A stretch of 64,000 bases of DNA from the NCBI RefSeq assembly GCF_029227915.1, contig NC_079883.1, forward strand, positions 2,420,001 through 2,484,000, given 5' to 3'. The stretch comes from Hydractinia symbiolongicarpus (lineage: Eukaryota; Cnidaria; Hydrozoa; Anthoathecata; Hydractiniidae). The translations under genes were made by a program, and so were the position numbers. The notes below the pieces were generated by a model. It was not told the origin of the DNA. It saw only the letters and a list, made by a program, of their open reading frames with translations, and made no database searches. Positions 14,227-25,836 of this stretch are shown in pieces (the first letter of the stretch is position 1; the number at the start of each line of letters is the position of its first letter).

Positions 14227-15630
14227 TGTTACTTCACTGCAATACGATTAAAAATACATTAAAATTTTACCTACAATGCATTGTTTTAGCATAACAGTTT
14301 AGAAAAAACTTCTAAAAAATGAGTTGTACGTGTTTAGCAAAAGCTACCTTTTAATTTTTTTGTAAGCGTTAGAAAGTTAGTACAGAGTTTATCGTTTGTA
14401 AATTTTATAAAGACATATATACTGGGAAAGAAATACATGAACATATTTGGAGAGTAAACATATATTATATACACATCATGGAAGCCAAAATAAAACATAA
14501 AAAACAACGGACTGGGAAATTTTTCAACAGTCTTCAAAGAATATTTCTAATAACAACAACACAAAGGCAGACCAAAAAACAGAAAATTTATAGAATGAAA
14601 TACAGGAACCACAGAAATTTAGTTCAGCTAATGGAATTTTGTTGTATTTATGTATACCAGGTGCTAGAAACAGCTTAAAAACACTACTAAAAGATAAACA
14701 CAAAGATGTAATGAAATTCAACTTTTACTGCTAAATTTCAATATCAATTTGAAATATTAGTATTGTATATACTATCAACATATATTAGCCCAAATTAATC
14801 TGTTCCACAGCATATACATTCAACTGATAAAAAGACAACAAAAGCTACAAAGATTGTTATACAAATTTTAATAGCGGATACACATTTGCAGACCTATATT
14901 TCAATACCAATGAATATTGTAAGTGATAAGATAGTACTAAAAATAATTTCTAAACACATGTTGCAAATCTAGATCGAAATAAGGCTGAAATACACAATCA
15001 GTTTATACAAAAAAAATGGGGCATATGCAACTAAAGACAAGATGGTTCATTACAACCTAATTAAATAAAGTGTTTACCATTTCTTAGGTGGGCTGTAATT
15101 ACTTTCATGTGTTTATTATGGAAAGAATTGAAAAAGAAAGTTAATTCTGCACAGTAGTCAGAATATGAGAAACAAGTGATAGAAAAACAAATTATGCATT
15201 TCAGCCTAAGAAGTTTATAATTGTATGTCAAAAATTAAAAATTACATGACTGCAAAGAAAAGAGGCATATACGATATATAGGTCAAACTCTGACATATGC
15301 TTTCGAATAATCCAAAAAACTTAGTTGGATTATTGAAAAGAACACTATATATAAATAGTTAACTTTGTACGCCACAAAATTAAATAAATAATATAATCAC
15401 ATTACTTGAAAATGAAAACGATACAAGCTATATGATTTATCCTTTCAAAAGGAAAAAAGTTAGAACTTCTCCTTAAGCATAACAATTAGTGTTGAAAAAG
15501 AGCTTAATGTCCAATGTTGTATGTATTTTTAAAAGAGCATAATGGGAAATGGGGAAACATATGTTCAAGGTGGAGAATCTTATAAACACCATCTGTAGTG
15601 TTTTAAGTAGTTAACGCAAACTAAAAAGAA
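14227..15630. other. intergenic between SQOR and calcineurin B
   Basis: No ORF of interest. This would hold the calcineurin B 3' UTR and the SQOR promoter, since both genes are on the minus strand. No specific regulatory motif was identified. Confidence 0.5.
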
Positions 15631-18403
15631 TCAGACATCCACAACCATTTTCTTATCAACATCCATATTACCAACAACCTGAAAAAAAGAGAACAAATAT
15701 TTTTTAAAAAAGTTTTATCAAACTGTTAGAACCATTTTGACATAAATCAAAATGTTTTTTTAAGAAAGCTACTCACATTGCAGAATTCACTGTAACTGAT
15801 TTTCCCATCCCCATCCAAATCGAATTGTAAGATTGTCTTATCCACAATTTGTTGTAATTGAACTTCTTTTAAATTATTACCAACCATCATTTTTAGCACA
15901 GTGAACAATTCACCATTTGATATGAACCCATCTTGGTTAATATCATATACTTTAAAAGCAACTAAATACAAAAAACAAACATTCTTTTTGTTTACATTTT
16001 ACTCACCTCCTTCCTTGACCTAAAAGTCCGAATCAAGAAATGTAATCTTTAAATATCATTAGTCCCTGAGACCACAAGCACTTGTCCTGTAAAGCATGTA
16101 GATGGCAAATCTGTCAAGATACTTCCTTGAAAAATCTATGTTTTACGCCAGAAAGTATTTCTCTCCCTAATCAGTCTTGGTCATGAATGGCGTGCAATCG
16201 CATGCGCACGCCTCCACACACGCCATGTGAAATTCGGGCGTGCTCTTTATCACACGCCTTGTTCTACTTCGTACACACGCCAAACAGAACTGAGCTATTT
16301 TAGAGTAATCCCTTACCCAAACTTTACCCAATACATAATTGTTCTTCCGTGTTAAAATGTATCTCTAAAATGTATTTCTATTAAATACCCACCTTCATTA
16401 AAATTGCTGACGTGAGATCCCGATGGTGTACTTCTTAAGTTAATAGTTCTGTCCAAACTAGCTTTCTATGTTTTAAGATAAACTGATTAGGAGGTAAGTT
16501 GCACACGTGCTATTTACGTACTGAAGGTCAGGGCATCATTAAGTTGAATATCGCAGAAGTCGCCAGTGTCATGCTTCGAAAATGCTTGTCACAGGCACAG
16601 TTCAATGCAAAGCAAAACTGTACAGGAGACTCGATTGTTAGAGTCTCCTGTACACTCACAAAACCAAAGGCAGGGCTGACTTATTGCCTGCTGTGTCGTG
16701 TGGGAGACAGAACTTCTGGACTTCTTTTTAATACGATATACAATTTTTTCGATTATTATTATTAAACATATTTGATTTCTCTTTCCCCTTTTAAAAAGAT
16801 TTTTTAAACTTTATTGAACATGTTTTTTCTTTGGTATTACATTACAAGAACATTCGTCCGAAAGCTGTATTAAGGTACAGGACACCTAACCTCTCCCATG
16901 TTCTAGTTATATTTAACTTGCATGGGTGCGCACTCTTCTGGCAGCATTCTCTATGACGATGAAGGTCGGACTGACTTGTGGCATGGTTCCAAATGGTCTT
17001 CCGTCTTTCGTTCTAGTCTCAGTGTAATGCACCAGCCAAGCATAAGAGTGTCTGCATGAAGGAAAGGGGCCGACTTTAATGTTCTCTATACCTTAATTCT
17101 TCATAATAACACCATTCATTTAAATTTCACAACAAAATTACGTCGGCAATTTTTTTGCTAACTACTATGCTTTAAAAACTCCGCGCTGCCGCTCTCTTAA
17201 ATGTAATAATTGCACGCCAAAATCATAAGCTAGGCGTGCGATACTAATCGCACGCCTGTATTAGTGTAGGCGTATACGTACCACCCCAAGCAGGTGCAAA
17301 TATTCATGACCAAGACTTCTAATGTAACAACAAATTGATATTTAGCTTACACTTTTTCAATTTGTCAGTACCCCTTAAAAGAGAAGGGTACCTTCTACTA
17401 TATCTGCAAATTTAAGATAATAAAAAGAGATTCTAGTTTTAAAATTATTGAAGTATTACTAATATAATCCTCCTCATTTTCATTGTAATTCGAATCAAAT
17501 AAAAAAAATTATTCTGTATCACTGCTAACATGATCAAATCTGGACGTTTATGGGACGCTTGGCTCTTAAGAGGTGATTAAAAGAAATATGGTAATCACAG
17601 TTTTCTACTTACATTTTAGTTTTGCCTCTTTGTCTCCCTTGACACTAAATTGTGAGATACCCTCAATAAACTCTAAATGATATAAATTATATAAATGTTT
17701 AGAAAATATACCAACGTTAAAACTTTTAACTACAATCGTAATATGCAGCTGAAAACCTATCATGCTAGCACGGGTTAGTTAGATGGATTTAACTAGATGT
17801 ACTATTACACAGTAGAGCCATAGTTGGCAACAAGAGTAACCGCTGTGGTCATTACAGCAACATTCAATCCACTCTGCTGTTGTAGAAATAAAGTAATATG
17901 TTGCCACTACAACCATGCACAACAGGTATTAGATAAAACTTGGATCAATAAGATTACTATAACACACAAAATTTCTAATAAGGGTCTAAATTTAAATTTT
18001 CTGATAAATCCCCAATTTATACTTGGCTGGGAGCCCTGTTTTTTATAAAATATTAATGCAGTTCATGCTCATAATAAACTTCACTATAAACTGTAAAACA
18101 TCACAAACCTTTAAAATCAATTTCTTTGTTACCATCTGTATCAAAAATTTCAATTACTCTTTGAACTAAGGGATTCTGCTGCAACTCAGGTAGAGACATA
18201 AATTCTTCTATGGACAACGTACCAGAGTTGTCAATATCAAGTTTTCTAAATCTCTTGCCTAACCTTTTAATCTCCTCAGAGTCAACTAAACATAGGAGAA
18301 CAGTCACCATTAATTTCTGTTACAGTGAAGAAAAGACTTTTCAGAAATTTAATAAATACATACAGTGTGTAACCATATCTGCAGGCAATGAATATTCTGC
18401 TCC
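15631..18403 (-). CDS. PPP3R1: calcineurin subunit B (first exon not found)
   Basis: This is the regulatory EF-hand subunit of the Ca2+/calmodulin-dependent phosphatase calcineurin. Five exons were placed: 18403-18364, 18285-18109, 17672-17613, 15961-15777 and 15678-15631. They total 510 nt, all in compatible phases, and encode about 169 residues plus stop. All four EF-hand loops are visible ([52 protein letters not shown]). So are the family signatures [28 protein letters not shown] and the C-terminus KKMVVDV. The first exon seen starts in phase 0 with [10 protein letters not shown], so a short upstream exon supplying Met-Gly-Asn (the N-myristoylation site in the family) is expected. I could not locate it. 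Vertebrate genes also split off a tiny first exon. The assignment is firm; only the start is open. Confidence 0.95.
16172..17318. mobile_element. MITE-like TIR element in a calcineurin B intron
   Basis: Inverted termini AGTCTTGGTCATGAAT (from 16,173) and its complement (ending 17,317) match over 16 bp; the outermost base differs. A 5-bp direct repeat CTAAT flanks both sides (16,167-16,171 and 17,319-17,323). The sequence just inside each end is more GC-rich than the surroundings (ggcgtgc-type motifs). No transposase was recognised. A perfect hairpin with 14-bp arms and an 8-nt loop lies inside at about 16,619-16,654. The element sits in the intron between exons 17613 and 15961 of calcineurin B. 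Confidence 0.72.
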
Positions 18404-18539
18404 CTACAAAAAATGAGAATATATTATGTAATTTCCAATTCTAAAATATTTTGATTAATCTTCGTAGCATACGTTTGTATTGGAAAATAACACTACTTTA
18501 ACGTCAATATCCTATATTAAATTAATGAAGCCATTACAG

Positions 18540-19060
18540 TGGACCTAAAATTTTGAGGCCAAATAACTTGGAAACGAGTTGGTGACGTCAATGTTTTTTC
18601 ACCGTGTGAGTAACTAGGGACCACCTGGGACCAATTTGGGTAATTTTTCAAACCTGGGTCCCCAAATCCGCTTCGGAATGAACCTTTAAACCTCAATATT
18701 TCAGTAACTGTTGGTCAAAAGTACATGATCCCACACATTTTCTTGATCAGCGTTTCAAGAGCTATAACATTAAGGCAACGAGTATTCAAATTTCGAAAAA
18801 ATAATTTTCTGTACTTTTATTAGGGACTTTGCAAGACGTCAGCAAAATTTTTAAACCCGTAAATCTCATTAACCATTCATCAAAAGCACGTTACATAGAT
18901 TTTCTTGATCAGCTCTACACAATAAAGGCAACATAAAAACAAGGTTCTAATTTTTTTTGCAGATGGGTTGCTGACGTCATCAAAATTCATATGACGCTTA
19001 TTTTTCAATTTTATCCTGCTTCAGCGGATTTTTCCACGGGCTTTATCGACTAGTATATAA
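18540..19060. repeat. diverged tandem repeat with gacgtca motifs
   Basis: Two related blocks of about 150 bp (near 18,690-18,790 and 18,850-18,950) share 'ttttcttgatcagc', 'aaggcaac' and 'caaaag' in the same order. GACGTCA-type motifs occur near 18,584, 18,836 and 18,974. It resembles an interspersed repeat fragment. No boundaries or coding capacity were found. Confidence 0.45.
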
Positions 19061-19444
19061 TAAAATACAATACCAAATGAATAAATTTAGATACTTGATA
19101 TTGTATACAACTTTAATATGAATTCAGTTACTAGTATTTGCATAAGCAATGATGTCAAAATACTAATAACATTTGCATTTTTTTGACACAATTTAGGAGT
19201 AAAATTTTGCTAAGGATTTTTTTCGCTGACACAAGAAGTCTTTATTATACAATAATTACAAACAAAGATCTTACCATTTTGAATGTCTTTTAATATGGAA
19301 TATGTAAAATGAGTATTGCTTTAATAACTTTGTTTAGAACACTAATGAAACAATAACAGAAATTGCTTTATTATATATATTTACAGTATTTTAAACTATT
19401 CTTTACATATTCATACATAGCTCTCTAAAACTTGTTAAGAAACA

Positions 19445-19505
19445 GTTTCCATATTCAGAAACATCTTTGGTGTAAAAATTGGAAATAGTTTCTGAATACG
19501 GAAAC
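19445..19505. repeat. inverted repeat (foldback)
   Basis: Arms of 18 bp (GTTTCCATATTCAGAAAC and the complement of GTTTCTGAATACGGAAAC) match except one base, with a 25-nt loop. A further related block 'cagaaactgcttccatattt' lies near 19,718. Probably part of a decayed MITE. Confidence 0.5.
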
Positions 19506-19766
19506 CAATTTCATTTTTTTTCACAAGCTATATTTTGGGTTTCTGCATTATAATCTTTTGACCAGTAGAAAACCTACCGCAAAACTTAAAAATATTATAT
19601 GGAACCGGGGTGTACTTGTAATCAACTGGGGTGCAGTTCTAATCAAATTTATTACTTAAGATATTTTACCCCCACCCAAACCAAAACTGTTTCTTTTTTG
19701 TGCAAGTTTTATTATACAGAAACTGCTTCCATATTTGTACCTTAAGCAATCCTCAAAAATATAATT

Positions 19767-20200
19767 GTTAGCGTCACCGGACTAACTCATTTTGAAAGAC
19801 AAAAGTCGCGTCGGGGAGTTGGTAAATTTGTAAAAAATATAGTCAACAATCCACAAACAATCTTCAACACGCAACAAAATCCACCATTTATCTTTTCAAC
19901 TGTCTTCCGAATTATGATTGTTATGTGCGAATATTATTTCGATAAGGGACTGCGCTGCGCTACTCAGTGCTATATTTTGCTGCTTCGCATTTATGCGGCA
20001 ATACAAGCGAAAACCATGGGAACAACGTTGACTGACAAAAATCGAACTTGGAATGGAGGCTAAAAGTACAGCTGGCGTACATTTAAAACGAATAACAAAA
20101 TATGGCTGCAAAATATAGTATTTTTGTAATTTGTGGGGGAAAATTTTTATCCAACTGACCAACTGACCAACTCACTTTTTTGATTAAAAATGACGCTAAC
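19767..20200. mobile_element. possible MITE, 10-bp inverted termini
   Basis: GTTAGCGTCA at 19,767-19,776 is repeated inverted at 20,191-20,200, with weaker similarity continuing inward (gttggtcagttgg and related). The element would be 434 bp. No target duplication could be seen, so the boundaries are provisional. Confidence 0.4.
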
Positions 20201-21177
20201 CAAACATATTTTCCACGGCGGCCTTATCCAGGACTGCCTAAACCATGGACACTCCTGGAAATATTAGACAGATCCTTGATATTTGTGAGACTAACCATGT
20301 AAAATATGAACCTCTCTCTTTTGAACTAAACCAATTAGCTAATGATTGTCAATGCTATGGTCGGAAAAAAAAGCCATTGGCTAACTAATGCAAAAGAAAA
20401 AACATCTGTCACTAGTTTAAATAACAAAATTAGCAGGATGTAAAATATATCAGGGATATCTCAGGGACCCTCATTTGTATGCAATGTCTTCTGGCATTGG
20501 GTTTTCTTATAGATACAAAGGTTATGTTAAGGTCTAGCTGCTTTGGTATAACTGCCACACACAAACAGAATATTGCAAATGGGGTAACTGAAAAAAAAAT
20601 TAAAAATCCTTTTGTGAAGTATGGAGGAAGTCGAGGACTACGGTGGTCTCTTTTCTAGTCCTCAGACTAGGCGTTAGCTATATATTTAAAAGTTGTGGTA
20701 AATCCAAAGGAAAAGAAACCTTTTTAACACCAGTCAATGTAGCAAGACGCAAAACATCTTTGGATTTTGGAAAAGCAACAAAATCTTTTCGCCTTCTTCC
20801 AGAAATCAACAAAGCCATTCTGTACATTTTTTAAATTTCAGGGAGGGGAGTCTAAGTTTAGACTATTTATAATACACTTTTTGTCTGAGATATTTCCAAA
20901 AACAAGGTATTAAAATTAACTAAATTGTTTGTAAGATATATAACTCATTTAGATTATTATTTAAAACGAATTCTTCAACTGCAGTTAATCTTCTGTATGG
21001 TATATGCTCCCCCGTCTTGTTTAGGTTCAGTGCCGTGCCGTGTTGCAATAGCACGAAAATATCACAAGTCGTTCATTGATTTCCGCCAGCAAAAGGCGGA
21101 ATCTTTAATATTGCCTGCTGAGGAGATTTATTGTGCGACCGCCACCATCAAATCAAGGTCCAAGACTTTTTCGACGG

Positions 21178-21345
21178 CGCTTTCTAGAAAAAGTGGTCGA
21201 AAATTGCGACCCCTCTTTTTAGAAAGCGGCATCCAAAAACGGCGGTGCTTCTTAGAATTAGGCGTCAGAATAATTTTTTCGGCCACGCATTCTTGAACGC
21301 GTCGGCGGAAAATATTTGCACCGATGCTTTGTAGAATGCGTGGTC
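21178..21345. repeat. GC-rich block with two hairpins
   Basis: The first hairpin has 22-nt arms (21,178-21,199 and 21,207-21,228) with a 7-nt loop and a few mismatches. The second has arms CCACGCATTCT and AGAATGCGTGG separated by about 40 nt (near 21,283-21,345). The block is noticeably more GC-rich than its surroundings and holds overlapping ORFs on both strands, as expected of an inverted repeat. Nothing marks these as protein coding. Confidence 0.45.
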
Positions 21346-24061
21346 CTGAAGAATTTTGGGCGCTGCTTTTCCTTCTGTACAATTTTCCAATGACGTAGAC
21401 TAAAGCTATATTCAGCAGAACTAATTAATTATTCAAGAATTTTAATTAAAGAGGAATTGTTGAGGCTGAATATTTTTGGTGAAAGATAATGTATTATACC
21501 TATACAATCGTAACAAGAAAAGTTACCTTTTGTAACTGATTATGTAAAAAATAATTTCCTGCCACCTTTAAAGATATTTTCCAAGCTGTTTTTCAGAGAA
21601 AAAGAGATTGTCGTTGTTCTTATTTTTTTTATTGCTCATAATTTTTAGGTTTGTTATTTTTCTTTTAAAATTGTTCTTACAAAGAAATGAAGTTTATGTA
21701 AGTTAAGTTGGCTATGATTTACAGTTTCAATAATAATCAAAAATTGAATTTTAAAATTTTAGAATATTCATTGATTTTGTTAACCCCATATTACTCAGTC
21801 CACTTCAAAGTTCAGATTATTGCTAATTGCGAAAATCTTTAAGCCGCAGGGCTTCTTGTTTTTTTTTATTTTTCTGCATTTTTTTTGCGATGATTCGTTG
21901 GTGAGGATTCTTCCCCTAAAGGGCGCGAATTTTGAAAACCAAAATTTTTTAAAGAAATTACACTTAGTAAGTTAAAACGTAGGGTCAGGAGTGCGCAAAT
22001 TATAGATCATGAAATCAATATGCATGCACTATTATTGTTTCTTAAACATTGTTGGTTTCCAGTCTCTTTTTTAAAAAAAGATTTCTATTGTAAGTTGTTC
22101 TAAGCATATCATTTGCATAAAAAAAAAGTCAGAAGTAAGCTTTTGTAACATTCACATCTGTATTTATCGGGAGAGGTTTTTCCTAGCTAGTGTTCAACAT
22201 TCTTTTGACAGCTGTTGTTACAAAGGTTATATTCGCTTTTTACAAGATTCTTACAAAAAAAACAAAATAGAAAAGAGACAACAGGCGAGGTTAAACTTTA
22301 CATACTGGCTGCCAATCTAACAAATGTTGCTAGCTGTGAAAAATCAACTATTGAAGAAATTAAGGGAATTTCTTGCACATGTGACAATTTCAAATTTGTT
22401 TAGTTAAAAGATTTATGCGAATTTTAGGTTGTAATGAGCTACAAATCACAACACAGTCATACAGTGTTCATAAATACAATAACAGCTAATTTTTGGTGAA
22501 GAAACAATTCCATCGTGAAATATCCACGAGAACTTGTATTTAATGTTACTTAGATGTAAAAAAAAGCAACTAAATGTAACACCATTTCTGCGCATGTATG
22601 TGGGCGTATTTATCGCTCCCCCTTTTTTAACTCAAAACCTACAGAGTTGCTCATATATATGGGGGAGTGTGTGTGCGGAGCATGCATATTCCTAACGGGA
22701 ACGAGAAGCTCACAATTCCAAGATAGAATAAAGAATGGTGGCCGGGCGGTAAAACAATTCCGAGTCAAATCAGGTCTGTATCACGCAAGATTGAAAATTG
22801 ACTGAGTCGGGTTATCAAGGCTGCCTGGTTAACCAAAGAAGGCTGGACACAAACCATCGTTCTCTCCATTAAACACGATTATACACACCTCTAAGTAAAT
22901 ACTATGTTCATTATTTACAATTTTTACCCTACTTTGTACACTAAAATGTATCAATCTACTTGCCCCTTGTTATTGTTAGGTTTTGTACATTTAATGAAAA
23001 AACGTAACATAAACAAACCTTGGAGCAAATTTGTATACCATATTTCGTAAAACCACAAACCAATGACATAAATATTAAACTTACTGCGTATAGCCAGATT
23101 GCGACTACTACACAGGGTATAAACCCTCTGTATCTTTTTGTTAAAAAAAGATCCCTGGGAACGAGGTTTGATATTACTTCGTTAGTCACAACACCCCAGT
23201 GTACGTGTGATACAAAGCTTGCGTTACAAGGCAATGCTTTTAAAATTTAGCAGAAAATTAAGTTATTTTTAAAATGTTAAAAGGCGCTTTATCTGTCGTT
23301 ATTAATTTGTGAATTATCATTGAGCTGGCGAATCTAGGGGTGGGGGGGGGTGCTTAATTAAACATTATGAAAAACATAAACAAAAAATGGAAAGATTAAT
23401 AACATTGGAGAAATGAAGTATATGATAAATAATTGATGCATAAATCTTTTGATTGAAGTTAAATAAATAAAGAGTTTCTATTTCAAAAATACGCACTTGT
23501 TTCAAATAGAAAGAGAGAACATAGAAATAGACTTCATTGTATGAACTATAATTTGAAAATATAAGCGTAATATTATTGTAGAAATAGCGGTAATTTAGGA
23601 GCAAAAAACCATTTTCCGGCGATCTAGAGCCCCTGAATCACAATTTTTTTTCCTCGGCGGAAAATCAAGGTTCCGTGCCTCGCTTTTATAAATTATGGCA
23701 CCCACTTTCAAAATGAATTCGCCGCCGCGCCGTTTGAGCGGCGCAATCTATCTTTATCTTCTATTATCAATCATCTTCTTATTTGGACCCAACGCCTGGG
23801 TACGAGAAAAAAGAACACATAAACAAATTCGTGCGTCAGTTGCATGGTAACAAAAAGTAATGAAGAATGACCTTAAAGTTCGGTAAAAGTAAAAGTAAAG
23901 TAAAAATAAAATTTTACTTCTTACTTTTTTTACTTTACTTTACTCGAACCCCCAAATATGTGATGGTGATAATGAAGTGATGATATGAAGTCGAAGACTC
24001 ACTTAAACTACATTTATGTTGACCCATAATGGTTGTCTTTGGAGCTAGCTAGCTAGTGGTT

Positions 24062-24375
24062 AATGGCGCCGTAGTTTAGCTAGTGGTTTAATGGCACCGT
24101 AGTTTATAGTGGTTATCACTCTCTCGCACTTTTTTGTGCAGGAGACTGGGGTTCAATTCCCCTTGACGGCGATTCAATACGGGCAATTGAATATTACCAT
24201 AGGCTCGGGCTAACCCAAGCCATGTGAGGGAAATTGGAGAGATGGCACACTGTGTGTGGGCCGTTGGATGTTGCATAGGGAGTTGTCTGCCAGAACGCTG
24301 ACCCTAGCCTAATTGAGTTTGCGTAGCTCAGAGACAGCATTAAATACTCCAGGACTCCCCATCAAAGCCATTCTT
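24062..24375 (+). repeat. tRNA-derived SINE, copy 1
   Basis: The head resembles a tRNA gene. It has an A-box-like stretch 'tagtggttatcac', an anticodon-arm-like 'cgcac...gtgc' pair and a B box GGGTTCAATTCCC near 24,149. A unique body follows that recurs at 59,985-60,835 ('atgtgagggaaattgg.gagatggcaca', 'aaatactc.aggac'). A partial extra copy of the head precedes it (24,062-24,090). SINEs of this kind are transcribed by RNA polymerase III and mobilised by LINE enzymes. Confidence 0.75.
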
Positions 24376-24805
24376 GTGGTCGGATTTGCATCATAATACT
24401 GGTTGAACCAATCACAGACCAGTATTCAGATAAAAGGCATAATCACCCTGTAGCCAACTTTTTTTGAGGTGCCTATTTTATTGTAAAAATTAAAATATAT
24501 GCATGAGAAAATATTATCCTGAAAGTTTTATTGAAAACTGACAACCAGAACATGTTCAAATGTTTCATAGAAATACCCCAATTTCTCTTTGCCTACAAAA
24601 CCGCCATTACATTTTATTGCATGAATCATGCGGTAATAACACACAGCAAAATTGATCACATGGTTGCTGGATTCATGCCATTACAGAAAAAAATAAATGA
24701 GGGAGAGTATCTGTAGCTATGTTTCCATCATAATGCTTTTATGAATGTATCAACAAAGTTTCTCTGTTATTCTTTATTATTTAAACGTATTAACTTACTG
24801 AAATC

Positions 24806-24896
24806 TTAGTGGCCCCCAGTGGAATTTTAGTGGCCCCCAGTGGAAACAATCCACTAACTATAGGTTTTTGTGATTTTCTGGGCTAGCCACTTTAAA

Positions 24897-24939
<43 letters not shown>

Positions 24940-24940
24940 C
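24806..24940. repeat. short tandem repeats, including (TTA)n
   Basis: Two direct copies of 'ttagtggcccccagtgg' (about 24,808-24,843) are followed by an uninterrupted TTA trinucleotide run of about 45 bp (24,895-24,939). Confidence 0.8.
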
Positions 24941-25836
24941 AGACTTCTTTGCAACAATGACCTTTTCTTGTTGTTTTCCTTTGTTCAAACAGTTGGTCGT
25001 TTCCTTACGTTATCAGATCTAGACAATTAAAATACAAATTTTCAGAATTTCCCCTTTTATGCTCTAAATTTAATTATCTCCATAATGCTTTACTATCTTT
25101 AACTATCACAATGTGCATTCTCCCCCATTGGGTTTTTTTGGTTCTAATATACAATAATCCAGGTCATGCTAATAAAAAAACAGAGCATGATAAACATTAA
25201 TTATCATAATTAGTAACCACAAGACAATGTTGTGATTTCTTCGTTCTGTTTTGTTTTGTCTCTGGTCTCCAAAAACAATGGCGAATAGAATAAAGAGAAA
25301 CTTTTTTTCTGCGTCTTTAATGTTTTACAAAGAAAAAACAAGCCAAAAATACGGCGTGAGCAAAGCCTACCATAATGGCGATATTATCGAACTCCATCTC
25401 AGTGCTCATTTAAAGTTAAGGTCATTTGTTTACCTACAGTTTCACTTGAACATTTTGCGACAGCCCGTTATTAGAAGGGAATAAGATGAATTGAAATAAG
25501 AGTCCACCTGACTCTTTTTTCTTCCCTCACTTAAAAACTGCATAAGAGGAATTAGAAGAAAAAAAAAGTCAGGAGGGCCAGGTTACCCAAAGAAGAGCAA
25601 CGAAGGAGAACATTCCAACCACAAGAATTGTCCCTCCTAGAAATAATAGACAGACATTTGTGAGGCTATCTACTCTATCGCGTTTTTCCCATTATAGACT
25701 AAATGTTTCTGCCTTTTTTAGTAACTTGCAGTCCTTAGAAGTAAGCTTAAAGTTTTTCTGTTTTTTTAGATACAGTCAGACAAAAATTGCATTATATTAC
25801 AAAGGATGTATATAGCTGCAGTGTAACTAAATCAGA

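Larger units (their letters stand above)
18404..25836. other. intergenic between calcineurin B and TTC7
   Basis: The two genes diverge from here, so both promoters and the missing calcineurin B first exon should lie in this stretch. Apart from the repeats listed separately, I saw no coding region I could support. A minus-strand ORF at 22,956-23,234 includes a hydrophobic, membrane-like stretch (IPCVVVAIWLYAVSLIFMSL). It has no ATG at its start and no recognised homology. Confidence 0.5.

Noticed and set aside
22956-23234. Minus-strand ORF with a hydrophobic segment
   Set aside because: It starts at TTG, not ATG, has no recognised homology and no clear exon pair; kept only as a note in the intergenic entry.
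24062-24180. Functional tRNA gene
   Set aside because: It has A- and B-box-like motifs, but the stems are imperfect and a repeated body follows, so it is a SINE head.
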